NCBI GenBank assembly: GCA_002355495.1
Contig: AP017424.1
Location: 6,017,501 to 6,081,500, forward strand
Reading direction: 5' to 3'
From: Streptomyces laurentii
GTDB lineage: Bacteria; Actinomycetota; Actinomycetes; Streptomycetales; Streptomycetaceae
DNA: 64,000 bases
A program made the position numbers and the translations under genes. This document shows, piece by piece, positions 8,547 to 17,706 of this stretch. The notes below the pieces were generated by a model, which searched no databases, had not been told where the DNA came from, and saw only the letters and a program-made list of their open reading frames with translations. Numbering within the stretch: the first letter of the stretch is position 1; every line of letters starts with the position of its first letter.

Positions 8547-8632
8547 ACGGTGTCCGGCCGCATCCGCGGACAGCCCTGGACGCGAAGCAGTGACGATCGG
8601 ATGAACCCGTTGGCCGTATCGAGGGGTGAAGC

Positions 8633-9340
8633 GTGGAACTGAGCGGTGCCCGTGTCCTGGTGGCCGGTGCCACGGGAGCGCTGGGCGGTGCGATCACCGC
8701 CGAACTGGCCGACCGGGGCGCCCGCGTGGCCCTCGCCGGACGCGACCGCGGCCGCCTGGCCCACACCGCGCGGGCGTATCCCAGTGCCCCGACCGCCGGC
8801 TTCGACGCCCACGATCCCGGGTCGTGCGCTCTGGCCGTGCACGAAGCGGCGGCAGCCCTCCAAGGGCTGGACGTCGTCGTCGCGTTCGGGTCGGTGGCCT
8901 TCGGTGCTGCCGAGGAGATCGGTGACGAGGTCGCGGAGCACCTGATGGCGGTCAACCACCTCGCGCCCGCCGCGTTCTTCCGCGCCGCGCTCGGCATCCT
9001 GCGACGCGGTTCGGCGATCGCCGCCGTCACCGGCGTGGTGGCCGAGCGCCCGCAGCCCCGAATGGCCGACTACAGCGTCTCCAAAGCCGCGCTCGCCGCA
9101 TGGCTGGACGCCGTCCGCCGCGAAGCACGGAGCGCCGGTGTCGCGGTACTGGAGATCCGGCCGGGTCATCTCGACACAGGCTTCGCGACTCGCCCCGTGG
9201 CGGGCACCGCCCCACCCCTGCCGGAGGGCGGCGACCCGCGTCACGTCGCCGGCGCCGTCGCGGACGCGCTGGAGGTCGGCGCCGAGCTGCTGCGCTCGGG
9301 CCCCGACAAAAGCCCCGTCGTCGAACGGCGAGCCCGGTGA
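8633..9340 (+). CDS. Short-chain dehydrogenase/reductase
   Basis: 235-residue classical SDR with NAD(P) motif VLVAGATGALGGAI (TGxxxGxG variant), the active-site pair YSVSK, and a C-terminal extension. The GTG start at 8633 has GAGGGG about 8 bases upstream. The stop overlaps the crtY GTG by 4 bases (GTGA), so it is translationally coupled to carotenoid cyclisation. SDRs at this position occur in several Streptomyces isorenieratene clusters without a defined step. The catalytic Tyr and Lys are present, so it should be active. The product of isorenieratene synthesis carries no oxygen, which leaves its job unclear. Confidence 0.8.
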   Translation: MELSGARVLVAGATGALGGAITAELADRGARVALAGRDRGRLAHTARAYPSAPTAGFDAHDPGSCALAVHEAAAALQGLDVVVAFGSVAFGAAEEIGDEVAEHLMAVNHLAPAAFFRAALGILRRGSAIAAVTGVVAERPQPRMADYSVSKAALAAWLDAVRREARSAGVAVLEIRPGHLDTGFATRPVAGTAPPLPEGGDPRHVAGAVADALEVGAELLRSGPDKSPVVERRAR

Positions 9341-10551
9341 CACCCCGCCCCGCCAAGGACTCCGACGTGATCGTCATCGGTGGTGGTGCGGCCGGTCTCA
9401 GCCTCGCCCACCGGCTGACGGAGAAGGGCGCCGCCACTGTGACCGTGGTCGAGCCGCCGGACGGTCCGCTCCGCCCCGCGGAACGGACCTGGTGCTACTG
9501 GGACGCGGGCGTCGACGGCCTGGAAGAGGCGGTCAGCGCGTCCTGGTCCGTGCTGCGTCTGCACGGCGCCGACCGCCGGCCGGTCGTTGTCGGACCTGCC
9601 CCGTTTACCTACCGCATGGTGCGCTCCGCCGACTTCGAGCGGCTGGTCCACGGCCGCCTGGCCCGCTCGGACGGCGGGCGTCTCCTGCGCGCGACGGTGG
9701 AATCGGTGCGCGGTGTGCCCGGAGGCGCGGAGGTCCGGTGCACGCTGCCCGGGGGCTGGTCCCTGACGCTGCGCGCCCGGCGGGTGTTCGACTCGCGGCC
9801 GCTGCCTGTCCTGCCGCCGGCGCGCACGCGGTTGCTGCAGCACTTCCGCGGCTGGTTCGTACGTACCGACACTGACCGGTTCGACCCCTCGGTCGCGGAT
9901 TTGATGGACTTCCGGGTTCCTCAGCCGGCGCACGGACTCGCCTTCGGCTACGTCCTGCCGCTGGCGCCGGACCGGGCGCTCGTGGAATACACCGAGTTCT
10001 CCGGCAACGCGCTGACCACCGAGGCGTACGAATCGGCTCTCGGTCACTACTGCCGAGACGTCCTCGGGCTCGGCGCGCTCTCCGTGGAACGGGCGGAGCA
10101 GGGGATCATTCCCATGACCGACGCCCGCTTTCCGCGACGGGCCGGTCCCGCCCACTTCCGTGTCGGAACCGCGGGGGGCGCCACTCGTGCGGCCACTGGC
10201 TACACCTTCGCGGCGGTGCAGCGACAGAGCAGAGCCATCGCCGCCGCCCTGCGCGACGGGCGCACCACCATCCCCGCACCCCACGGGCGGAGGGCGTCGG
10301 CCATGGACGCGGTCCTGCTGCGTGCCCTGGACACCGGGCGCATCGACGGCCCGCGATTCTTCACTGACCTGTTCCGCCGGATCCCGGCGGAGCGCCTGTT
10401 GCGCTTCCTCGACGGCGCCACCTCCCTGCGGGAGGAGTGGGGCATCGGGCTGCGCACCCCTGTCCTGCCGATGCTTCGTACGGCCGCCGAACTGCCCTTT
10501 GTGCCCCGACGCTCCCAGCCCTTCGCAAGAACCGGAGACAATCACCGATGA
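9337..10551 (+). CDS. crtY: Lycopene beta-cyclase
   Basis: 404-residue FAD-dependent cyclase that converts lycopene to beta-carotene at the membrane. Features are the dinucleotide-binding motif DVIVIGGGAAGLSLAHRL near the N-terminus, the family signature RTWCYWD (about residue 50), LQHFRGWFV, and VEYTEFS in the middle. The length is normal for CrtY. The GTG at 9337 overlaps the SDR stop by 4 bases, and its own stop overlaps the crtT ATG (ATGA). It is followed by crtT and crtU, so beta-carotene is handed to CrtU for aromatisation of both rings. Confidence 0.9.
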   Translation: MTPRPAKDSDVIVIGGGAAGLSLAHRLTEKGAATVTVVEPPDGPLRPAERTWCYWDAGVDGLEEAVSASWSVLRLHGADRRPVVVGPAPFTYRMVRSADFERLVHGRLARSDGGRLLRATVESVRGVPGGAEVRCTLPGGWSLTLRARRVFDSRPLPVLPPARTRLLQHFRGWFVRTDTDRFDPSVADLMDFRVPQPAHGLAFGYVLPLAPDRALVEYTEFSGNALTTEAYESALGHYCRDVLGLGALSVERAEQGIIPMTDARFPRRAGPAHFRVGTAGGATRAATGYTFAAVQRQSRAIAAALRDGRTTIPAPHGRRASAMDAVLLRALDTGRIDGPRFFTDLFRRIPAERLLRFLDGATSLREEWGIGLRTPVLPMLRTAAELPFVPRRSQPFARTGDNHR

Positions 10552-11294
10552 GCCTCCTGCGCGAGCACGACCTGGCCCGCGCCTTCGACCACGCCGCCTG
10601 CACCTACGACAGCCTCACCTCTCTCAACCCCGGCCACCACACCGACCTCCTGCGCTCGGCCCGCCGGCTCCGGCTCCCTGACGACGGCGCCGGACTGCAC
10701 GTTCTCGACCTCGGCTGCGGTACCGGCGCCTCCACCCGGGCCCTGCTCAGTGCCGCGCCCCGGGCCCGGATCACGGCTGTGGACGCGTCGGCGGGCATGC
10801 TGCGCCGCGCCCAGGCCAAGCCGTGGCCCGCACGCGTGCGGTTCCTGCACCTGACCGCCGAGGAGGTCACGACGGCCGGCGAGGGCCCCTTCGACGCGGT
10901 CTTCGCCGCCCACTTGTTCCGCAACGTCACCGACCCGGACGCGGTCCTGGGCAGCGTCCGGAGCCTGCTGCGGCCGGGCGGACGTATCAGCGCCCACGAG
11001 TACACCCTGAGCGGCCGGCGGCTGCACCGGGCGTTGTGGACGGCGGTGTGCCACGGCGTCGTCATCCCGGCGGGCACGCTCACCGGCGACCGGGCCCTGT
11101 ACCGCCACCTCTGGCACAGCGTCATCGCCTTCGACACCGCCCCCGCCTTCGCCGACCGGCTGATGCGAGCCGGCTTGACCGGAGTGCGCGTCGCCCCGGT
11201 CGCCGGATGGCAGACGGGCATCGTGCACACCTTCCTCGCCCGCAACGGCCCGAGCCCGGCACGCCCGACCACGGCAAGGGAGCGAGTCCGGTGA
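10548..11294 (+). CDS. crtT: Class I SAM-dependent methyltransferase, CrtT
   Basis: 248-residue methyltransferase with the SAM motif VLDLGCGTGASTRALL near residue 55, followed by ITAVDASAGML and the FDAVFAAHLFRNV segment. The N-terminal AFDHAACTYDSLT is typical of UbiE-like enzymes. It overlaps crtY by ATGA and crtU by GTGA, so the three genes are tightly coupled. CrtT is found in streptomycete isorenieratene clusters; its exact reaction is not settled to my knowledge, since ring methyl migration is done by CrtU. Functional assignment rests on gene order and family. Confidence 0.85.
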   Translation: MSLLREHDLARAFDHAACTYDSLTSLNPGHHTDLLRSARRLRLPDDGAGLHVLDLGCGTGASTRALLSAAPRARITAVDASAGMLRRAQAKPWPARVRFLHLTAEEVTTAGEGPFDAVFAAHLFRNVTDPDAVLGSVRSLLRPGGRISAHEYTLSGRRLHRALWTAVCHGVVIPAGTLTGDRALYRHLWHSVIAFDTAPAFADRLMRAGLTGVRVAPVAGWQTGIVHTFLARNGPSPARPTTARERVR

Positions 11295-12859
11295 CGGCCC
11301 GCCGTACCGCTGCCGCCCGACGAGGCCGCGACCGCAAGGCCGAGGTTCTGGCGCCGCCACCCGGCAGGGACCGGTTCCAGCGTGGGGTCGAGCCGTCCGT
11401 CGCGGTGATCGGTGGCGGGATCGCCGGTCTCGCCGCGGCCACCCTGCTGGCCGAGCGGGGTGCCCGCGTGACCCTGTACGAGGAAGAGGATGCACTGGGC
11501 GGCCGGCTCTCCGGTTGGCCCACCAGGCTGGCGGACGGCTCCTCCGTGACCATGACCCGCGGCTTCCACGCCTTCTTCCGCCAGTACTACAACCTGCGCG
11601 GGCTCCTCCGTCGTACCGACCCTGCCCTTTCGCGGCTCACGCCGCTGCCCGACTACCCCCTGCGGCACAGTGGCGGCCTGACCGACAGCTTCGCCCGAGT
11701 TCCGAGAACGCCGCCTTTCAGCGCGCTCGGCTTCGTCGCCCTCAGCCCGAGCTTCGGCTGGCGGGACCTCGCCGCCATGGACGCCCGGGCGGCACTGCCT
11801 CTGCTCGACGTGCGGGTGCCCGAGGTGTACGAACGCTTCGACGAGGTCACCGCAACCGGCTTCCTGGACAGCGTGAGTTTCCCGGAAGCTGCGCACCACC
11901 TGGCGTTCGAGGTGTTTTCACGCAGCTTCTTCGCCGACCCGTGCGAACTGTCCGCCGCCGAACTGCTGCTGATGTTCCACATCTACTTCCTCGGATCGGC
12001 CGAGGGACTGCTCTTCGACGTACCGGGCGAACCCTTCCCCCAGGCGCTCTGGGACCCGCTTGGCGACTACCTCCAGCGCCTCGGGGTGGACATCCGCACC
12101 GGCACCCCCGTCCACGGCGTGCTCCCCCTCGGCGACGGTGGGGCGCACGTGCACACCGACACCGGCGCCGGGCGCCACCAAGCCGTGGTGCTCGCCCTCG
12201 ACCCCGGGAGCCTGCGCCGGATCGTCGGCGCGTCACCCGGCCTGGGCACGTCCGACTGGTGCGAGGACATCGCGGCCCTGCGCACCGCACCGCCGTTCCT
12301 CGTCTCCCGGCTCTGGCTCGACCGGCCGGTCCGCGCCGACCGGCCCGGATTCCTCGGCACCAGCGGCTACGGCGGGCTCGACAACATCAGCGTCCTGGAG
12401 CGGTACGAGGGCGAGGCCGCTCGCTGGGCCGCACGGACCGGGGGCTCGGTCGTAGAACTGCACGCCTACGCCGTGGACCCGGCGGCCGAACCGAAGGAGG
12501 TGCAGGACATGCTCGTCGACCGGCTGCACCAGGTGTACCCGGAGATCCGCGAGGCGCGCATCATCGACGCCCGGCACGAGTGGCGCTCGGACTGCCCGCT
12601 CTTCGAGGCCGGCTCCCACCGCCGGCGACCCACCGTGCGCACCCCTCATCCGTGGCTGACCCTGGCCGGCGACGGAATCCGCTGCAACCTGCCCGTCGCC
12701 CTCATGGAACGGGCCGCCACCACGGGCTTCCTGGCCGCGAACGCCCTGCTCGCCGACCGGGGGGTGCGCGGCCAGGTCCTGTGGACGGTACCCCGGGCGG
12801 GCCGTTCACCCTTGCTCCGGGCGCTCGGAGCCGTCGCAGGGCGCCACTCGTCTCGCTGA
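11291..12859 (+). CDS. crtU: Carotene desaturase/methylase forming isorenieratene
   Basis: 522-residue FAD enzyme that aromatises both beta-ionone rings of beta-carotene with migration of a methyl group. It has PSVAVIGGGIAGLAAATLL with an acidic partner (LYEEEDALGGRLSG), the family segment MTRGFHAFFRQYYNLR, and a C-terminal FAD loop, WLTLAGDGIRCNLPVALMERA. An N-terminal arginine-rich extension of about 30 residues precedes the Rossmann fold. Translation starts at GTG 11291 inside the crtT stop. It is the last gene of the plus-strand operon and converges with crtV across 11 bases. Its presence identifies the end product as isorenieratene rather than beta-carotene. Confidence 0.9.
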   Translation: MTARRTAAARRGRDRKAEVLAPPPGRDRFQRGVEPSVAVIGGGIAGLAAATLLAERGARVTLYEEEDALGGRLSGWPTRLADGSSVTMTRGFHAFFRQYYNLRGLLRRTDPALSRLTPLPDYPLRHSGGLTDSFARVPRTPPFSALGFVALSPSFGWRDLAAMDARAALPLLDVRVPEVYERFDEVTATGFLDSVSFPEAAHHLAFEVFSRSFFADPCELSAAELLLMFHIYFLGSAEGLLFDVPGEPFPQALWDPLGDYLQRLGVDIRTGTPVHGVLPLGDGGAHVHTDTGAGRHQAVVLALDPGSLRRIVGASPGLGTSDWCEDIAALRTAPPFLVSRLWLDRPVRADRPGFLGTSGYGGLDNISVLERYEGEAARWAARTGGSVVELHAYAVDPAAEPKEVQDMLVDRLHQVYPEIREARIIDARHEWRSDCPLFEAGSHRRRPTVRTPHPWLTLAGDGIRCNLPVALMERAATTGFLAANALLADRGVRGQVLWTVPRAGRSPLLRALGAVAGRHSSR

Positions 12860-12870
12860 CCGGTGCCCGG

Positions 12871-13881
12871 TCAGCCGGGGAACCGTCCGGTGCTGCGCAG
12901 CGTCCAGCGCCGTTCGGCGTAGGCCAGGTCGTCGCGCCACAGGCGGCCGGCCGTACGGCGCATCAGCGGGCGCAGTACGGGGGCGGCGGCCCGCGCCAGG
13001 GCGAAGCCGGGCCGGTCCGACGCGGCGACGACCGCCTCGACCACGGCGGTGCGCGGACGCTCGTGGTCGGGCCCGGTCAGCGGCGTCGCGTGTGTCTCGA
13101 CCACGGACGTGGCGCCCTCGCCGTCGGTGATGCGCATGACGACCGTGCGCGGCTCCGGCGCCGTGAACTCGGCCCGTACCGGAACCACGAGCCGCCCGGC
13201 CACCCGGAAGGAGACATCGACGACGAAGGCGTCGTCCTTGTCCCCCCGCGGCTCCCGCGCCACCGACAGGTCGACGAACGAGTACGGGTGGAACCACGAA
13301 CCGTGCCACGGATCTAGCCGGTTGGCCACCACGTCCTGCGGTTCGCACCGTCCTACCGCCGTGAACACCGCGTCCACCCCACGGCCCCTCGCCGGTCGAG
13401 CGGGCACGACAGGCCGCTCGGTGGGCTCCTCGCCACCCACCGCGTCCAGCCGCACCCAGACGAGTACGCCGTCGTCGTGCACGGGAAACGGCTGCCAGCC
13501 GGCGGACGGAGAACCGTCCAGGGCGAGCCCGTGCCAGTGGCAGACCAGCGTGCCGCACACCACCCGGCTGTCGCGCAGGGGAGCGCCCAGGTGCGGGCAG
13601 ACGCCCGAACCGGCATGGGGCTCGCCGTCCTCCGAGCGCCACAGCACGACCTCCACACCACCGACCGTCCGGCCGTACGGGCGATCGTCCGCGCGCACGT
13701 TCCGGGAGGCACCGACCACGAACCAGTTGCCGGACGGACGGGCGGACGCCCGCTCGAGTGCGTCGGCGACGAGCGCCGGCCGCGCCTGGCGCCAAGTCGG
13801 TGTCTGCGCCGCCCAGTCCGGGCCGGACCTCCGCCGCCGCAACGGCGGCGACCAGCGCTTGCCGTCCCTTCGACTACTCAC
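12871..13881 (-). CDS. crtV: Rieske 2Fe-2S protein, CrtV (DUF5914-type)
   Basis: 336-residue protein with an N-terminal Rieske domain: the ligands appear as CPHLGAPL and CHWHGLAL about 20 residues apart (C-x-H...C-x2-H). The C-terminal half resembles a ring-hydroxylating oxygenase catalytic domain and has a DPWHGSWFHPYSF segment. CrtV has been labelled methylesterase or similar in Streptomyces, but the visible motifs argue for an Fe-S oxidoreductase. It starts at GTG 13881, overlapping the crtB stop (GTGA), and ends the crtE-I-B-V operon. The step it catalyses is not clear. Confidence 0.8.
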   Translation of the reverse strand: MSSRRDGKRWSPPLRRRRSGPDWAAQTPTWRQARPALVADALERASARPSGNWFVVGASRNVRADDRPYGRTVGGVEVVLWRSEDGEPHAGSGVCPHLGAPLRDSRVVCGTLVCHWHGLALDGSPSAGWQPFPVHDDGVLVWVRLDAVGGEEPTERPVVPARPARGRGVDAVFTAVGRCEPQDVVANRLDPWHGSWFHPYSFVDLSVAREPRGDKDDAFVVDVSFRVAGRLVVPVRAEFTAPEPRTVVMRITDGEGATSVVETHATPLTGPDHERPRTAVVEAVVAASDRPGFALARAAAPVLRPLMRRTAGRLWRDDLAYAERRWTLRSTGRFPG

Positions 13882-14873
13882 CGCACCGGCCCCTTCCACT
13901 CGACTGCCGGACCACCCGCCGGGGCCGCTCGGTGCGCGGCGCGAGTGAGCCACCGGGCACCGGCCACGCGCAGCGCACCGGCCGCGGCCGTTGCCGCCCG
14001 ACGCCGACGCGACACCACCGCACGGCGATGCAGCACGGTGTAGTCCTGCTCGGCGATCGCGTCGAGAATCCCGCCGTAGAGGGTGAACGCGGCACGGATA
14101 CAGGGACGCACCCGCGGATCGAGCATCGCGATGCCCGGCTCCGCCGTCCGGTACACGCCCCGCGTCATGGCCTCCGCCGCGACCAGAGCGGCGCGGATCC
14201 GAGAATCGCGCCGCCCGGTGCGCCGGCTCCACTCCAGCAGGGGTCTGTCCACACCGTGCGCGGCCAGCAGATCGCCGGGCAGGTAGACGCGGCCCCGGTC
14301 GAGATCCTCACCCACGTCGCGCAGGAAGTTGGTGAGCTGGAACGCCACACCGAGCGCCGCCGCGTGCGGTGCCGCCTCCTCCCGGGCCGTGACCGTACCG
14401 AGGACCGGCAGCATCTGCAGGCCGATCACCGCCGCCGAACCGTGCACGTACCCCTGCAGATCGGCGTAGGTGGGGTAGTGGGTGACGGTCAGGTCGGCAC
14501 GCATCGAGGACAGGAAGTCGGCGAAGAGGGCATGACCGATGTCGTAGCGGTCGGCTGTGTCCGCGACGGCCCGGACCACCGGTTCGTCGCCCGCTCCGGC
14601 GCGCAGCCCGTCGGTCAGGTCGCTCTCCAGGCGTCGCAGCAGCCGGTCGCGCTCCTCGGGCGCGCGATGGCGGTCGTGGTCGTCCACGATGTCGTCCGCC
14701 CAGCGGGCGAAGCCGTACAGGGCGTGCACGGCGGAGCGGCGTTCGAGGGGCAGCAGGCGGGTGGCCAGGAAGTAGGTCCTGCCGTGGCGGGCGTTGAGCC
14801 GTCGGCACTGGGTGTAGGCGGCGCGCAGTGCGGGATCGGTGATCCCGGCGGCGTCCAGTTCACGACGGGTCAT
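13878..14873 (-). CDS. crtB: Phytoene synthase
   Basis: 331-residue squalene/phytoene synthase joining two geranylgeranyl diphosphates head to head. The first aspartate-rich motif is ADDIVDD (about residue 53) and the second is FLRDVGEDLDRGRVYLP, with the TYFLATRLLP segment at the N-terminus. ATG 14873 is chosen because AGGTG precedes it; an in-frame GTG at 14879 is possible. The start lies 14 bases inside crtI and the stop overlaps crtV, so it is embedded in the crtEIBV operon. Confidence 0.92.
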   Translation of the reverse strand: MTRRELDAAGITDPALRAAYTQCRRLNARHGRTYFLATRLLPLERRSAVHALYGFARWADDIVDDHDRHRAPEERDRLLRRLESDLTDGLRAGAGDEPVVRAVADTADRYDIGHALFADFLSSMRADLTVTHYPTYADLQGYVHGSAAVIGLQMLPVLGTVTAREEAAPHAAALGVAFQLTNFLRDVGEDLDRGRVYLPGDLLAAHGVDRPLLEWSRRTGRRDSRIRAALVAAEAMTRGVYRTAEPGIAMLDPRVRPCIRAAFTLYGGILDAIAEQDYTVLHRRAVVSRRRRAATAAAGALRVAGARWLTRAAHRAAPAGGPAVEWKGPVR

Positions 14874-16431
14874 CAGCACCTGCCGGGGCCGGGACGGAGG
14901 ATGCGTCGGTCGCGGTCGAGGACGGCGCCGTCCGTGCGGGCCGGGTACCGGTGCCGCCGGTGACGCGCGTGGCGGCGAGTTTGCCGCTGATGAGTACGGT
15001 CGGTACGCCGACGCCCGGAGTGGTACCGCAGCCGCCGAGCACCACGTTGTCCAGCCCCCGTACGAGGTTGCGCGGGCGGAACGGTCCGGTCTGGGCGAAG
15101 GTGTGGGAGACGGAGAAGGGGCTGCCGGCGGCGTGGCCCTGCCTCGCCCAGTCGAGCGGCGTCACCAGAAGCTCTTCCTGGATGCTGTCCGCGAACCCGT
15201 CCAGGCCCCGGCGCTCCAGTTCACCCACCAGGCGGTCGCGGTAGCGCGGGCCGAGGCCCCGCCACGCGGCGGCTGTGGGACCGACCGCTGTGTTCGGACA
15301 GGGGGCGAGGACGTAGTGGAGGTGGCGTCCCGGCGGTGCCAGGGCGGGATCGTGTGCGGTGGGGCGGGTGATGAGCAGAGAGGGGTCGCTCATCAGCTCG
15401 CCCGTGCGGGTCAGCTCGTCGAAGGTGCGCTGCCACGCGGCGCCGAAGGAGATGGTGTGGTGAGCGAGGTGCGGCCAGGTGCGGTCGGTTCCCGCGTGCA
15501 GGATCACGGCGGACGGTGAGTGACGCAGCCGCGCCGGCCGCCGGGGCGCCCGCCCCAGCAGCCCGTAGGCGGCGGGCAGTTCGCACGTGAGCACCACCGC
15601 GTCGCAGGGGATGCGCTCGCCGGAGGCCAGGTGGACGGCCCGTACTCGGTCCGCGGAGCGCTCCAGCGTGCGTACTTCGGCAGTCCAGCGCAGATCGGCA
15701 CCGGCTTCCGCCGCCGCGTCGGCCATGGCGCGGGGGAGTGCGTGCATTCCGCCCTTGGGGAACCAGACGCCGGCCACGGTGTCCATGTAAGCGATCACGG
15801 CGTAGGCCGCGAGTGCTCGGGCCGGGGCCACCCCGGCGTACAGCGCCTGGAAGGAGAAGACCCGGCGCAGGCGCTCGTCGGAGAGGAAGCGGCCGATGCG
15901 GCCGTCCAGCCGTCCGAAACCGCCCAGCGCCACCAGCCGGGCCAGATCCGGGTGCAGCAGTTGGAAGGGCGAGTCGAAGTTCGTGTCGATGAAACGGCGC
16001 ATCTGGACCCGGTACAGACGTTCCAGCCACTGCCGCAGGTCGCGGTATCCGGCCGCCTGCGCCGGTCCGGCGAAGCGCCGTACCTCCGCCTCCATCGCCT
16101 CGCCGTCGGTGTGCACGTCGAGCGAGGAACCGTCCGCGAAGCACGCCCGGTAGGCCGGGTCCAGAGCCGTCAGCCCGACGCGGCGGTGGAGGCTGTCCCC
16201 GACGGCGGCGAACGCCTCGTCGGCCAGGTGCGGCATGGTCAGCACCGTGGGGCCAGTGTCCAACTCGTAGCCGCCCAGTCGCACCCGGCCGGCCCGGCCG
16301 CCGGGACCGGCGTCCCGTTCGACGACGGTGACCCGGCGGCCCGCACCCAGCAGGTGCAGGGCACAGGCCAGCCCGGACAGCCCGGCACCCACCACGACGA
16401 CATGGTCGGTCGGCCCCGGCACCCTCTTCAC
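14860..16431 (-). CDS. crtI: Phytoene desaturase (lycopene-forming)
   Basis: 523-residue FAD-dependent desaturase that takes phytoene to lycopene. It has HVVVVGAGLSGLACALHL, GGRAGRVRLGGYELDTGPTV, and the C-terminal carotenoid desaturase signature LVRGLDNVVLGGCGTTPGVG followed by VPTVLISG. The GTG 16431 start has GGAGG 5 bases upstream and overlaps the crtE stop (GTGA). The length is normal, with an alanine/proline-rich C-terminal tail of about 35 residues. Lycopene made here is cyclised by CrtY on the opposite strand. Confidence 0.92.
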   Translation of the reverse strand: MKRVPGPTDHVVVVGAGLSGLACALHLLGAGRRVTVVERDAGPGGRAGRVRLGGYELDTGPTVLTMPHLADEAFAAVGDSLHRRVGLTALDPAYRACFADGSSLDVHTDGEAMEAEVRRFAGPAQAAGYRDLRQWLERLYRVQMRRFIDTNFDSPFQLLHPDLARLVALGGFGRLDGRIGRFLSDERLRRVFSFQALYAGVAPARALAAYAVIAYMDTVAGVWFPKGGMHALPRAMADAAAEAGADLRWTAEVRTLERSADRVRAVHLASGERIPCDAVVLTCELPAAYGLLGRAPRRPARLRHSPSAVILHAGTDRTWPHLAHHTISFGAAWQRTFDELTRTGELMSDPSLLITRPTAHDPALAPPGRHLHYVLAPCPNTAVGPTAAAWRGLGPRYRDRLVGELERRGLDGFADSIQEELLVTPLDWARQGHAAGSPFSVSHTFAQTGPFRPRNLVRGLDNVVLGGCGTTPGVGVPTVLISGKLAATRVTGGTGTRPARTAPSSTATDASSVPAPAGADDPS

Positions 16432-17570
16432 GCGACCTCCTCGGCACGGCGCTGGGCCACACCCGTCGCGCGCGAGACCAGCGCGGCGAACTCGTGCCGC
16501 ACGGCAGGGCGTGCACCGGCGCGCTCGAAGTGCGCAAGGCTCATGTTGGTCAGCTCCTCGATCTTCGCCTCCACCAGGTCCCGGGCGCCGGTGCGCTGCA
16601 GCGCGGACCGCACCTGCCGTACGGCCTTCTCGGACTTCGGGTCCGCGTCCGGAGCCAGCGCCGTGGCAGCCTGGTGATCACCGGCGGCGTCGGCGAGCCG
16701 GACGGCGACGGCGAGGAGGTAGGTGAGCTTGCGGGAGCGCAGGTCGTCGTAGGCCGGCTTGCCGGTCAGCGCCGGGTCGCCGAAGGCGCCGAGGAGGTCG
16801 TCACGGAGCTGGAAGGCCAGCCCGGCGCACCGGCCGGCCGCCCGCAGCGCGTCCAGTACGTGTTCGTCGGCGTCGGCCAGCGAAGCGCCCAGCGTGAGCG
16901 GTCGGGCGACGGTGTACAGGGCGCTCTTCAGGGTGGCGATGGTCAGCGCCTCGTCGACACCGGAGGACCGGGCGGCCTGGGCGTGCAGGTCGCGGTACTG
17001 TCCGGCGACCATCTCGGTGCGCATCGCCCGCCACTCCTCGTGCAGGCGTGAGCCGTGCGGCGTGCCGAGTGCCGTCTCCGTCAGCAGGTCGTCCGCCCAC
17101 GCCAGCGCCAGGTCACCGGCGAGCACGGCGGCCGACGTGCCGAACGGCTCCGCTTGGCCGTGCATGCCCATCGCCCGGTGAACGCGCGCGAAGTGTACGT
17201 GCAGGGCCGGTGCGCCTCGTCGCTGTGCGGATCCGTCCATCACGTCGTCGTGTACGAGGGCGCATGCCTGGAGCAGTTCGAGGGCGGCTCCCGCGCGCAG
17301 GACGGCTGTGGCGTCTCCCGAGCCACCCGCGGCGCGCCAGCCGCAGTAGGCGAACGCGGTGCGCAGCCGTTTGCCTCCCCGCACGGCCAGCGTGGCGAGG
17401 TGGTCGGCCAGCTCCCGGGCGAAGACGGCGTCGACGGTACGGGAGTGACGCAGTCGTTCGTCGAGTACCTGCTCGAGGACTGTGCCGACGGCGTCCGCTG
17501 CGTCGATCGCGGTGAGAGGGTCGTCGACGAGTTCGGCCGGTGGGGCCACCATCGGCGGCAGTCCAGGCAT
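16428..17570 (-). CDS. crtE: Geranylgeranyl diphosphate synthase (polyprenyl synthetase)
   Basis: 380-residue trans-prenyltransferase supplying GGPP for CrtB. The first aspartate-rich motif is VHDDVMD (about residue 107) and the second LRDDLLGAFGD (about 256); GGKRLR is also present. ATG 17570 is preferred because AGAAGGGG precedes it; an in-frame GTG at 17603 would add 11 residues. It is the first gene of the minus-strand crtEIBV operon, whose promoter should lie in 17571-17706, between it and the photolyase gene, and would be expected to depend on LitS. Confidence 0.9.
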   Translation of the reverse strand: MPGLPPMVAPPAELVDDPLTAIDAADAVGTVLEQVLDERLRHSRTVDAVFARELADHLATLAVRGGKRLRTAFAYCGWRAAGGSGDATAVLRAGAALELLQACALVHDDVMDGSAQRRGAPALHVHFARVHRAMGMHGQAEPFGTSAAVLAGDLALAWADDLLTETALGTPHGSRLHEEWRAMRTEMVAGQYRDLHAQAARSSGVDEALTIATLKSALYTVARPLTLGASLADADEHVLDALRAAGRCAGLAFQLRDDLLGAFGDPALTGKPAYDDLRSRKLTYLLAVAVRLADAAGDHQAATALAPDADPKSEKAVRQVRSALQRTGARDLVEAKIEELTNMSLAHFERAGARPAVRHEFAALVSRATGVAQRRAEEVA

Positions 17571-17706
17571 GCGCAACCCCTTCTCACTCTTGGTTATCCG
17601 CACGGCACTGTTTCCGCCGGGTGCCCTGTTACGGATGCACTGATTCCTTGCCCGTTCGGCACCCGACGCCGACCGAACTCACCTCAGCGGCGCAACGGGC
17701 GGGATC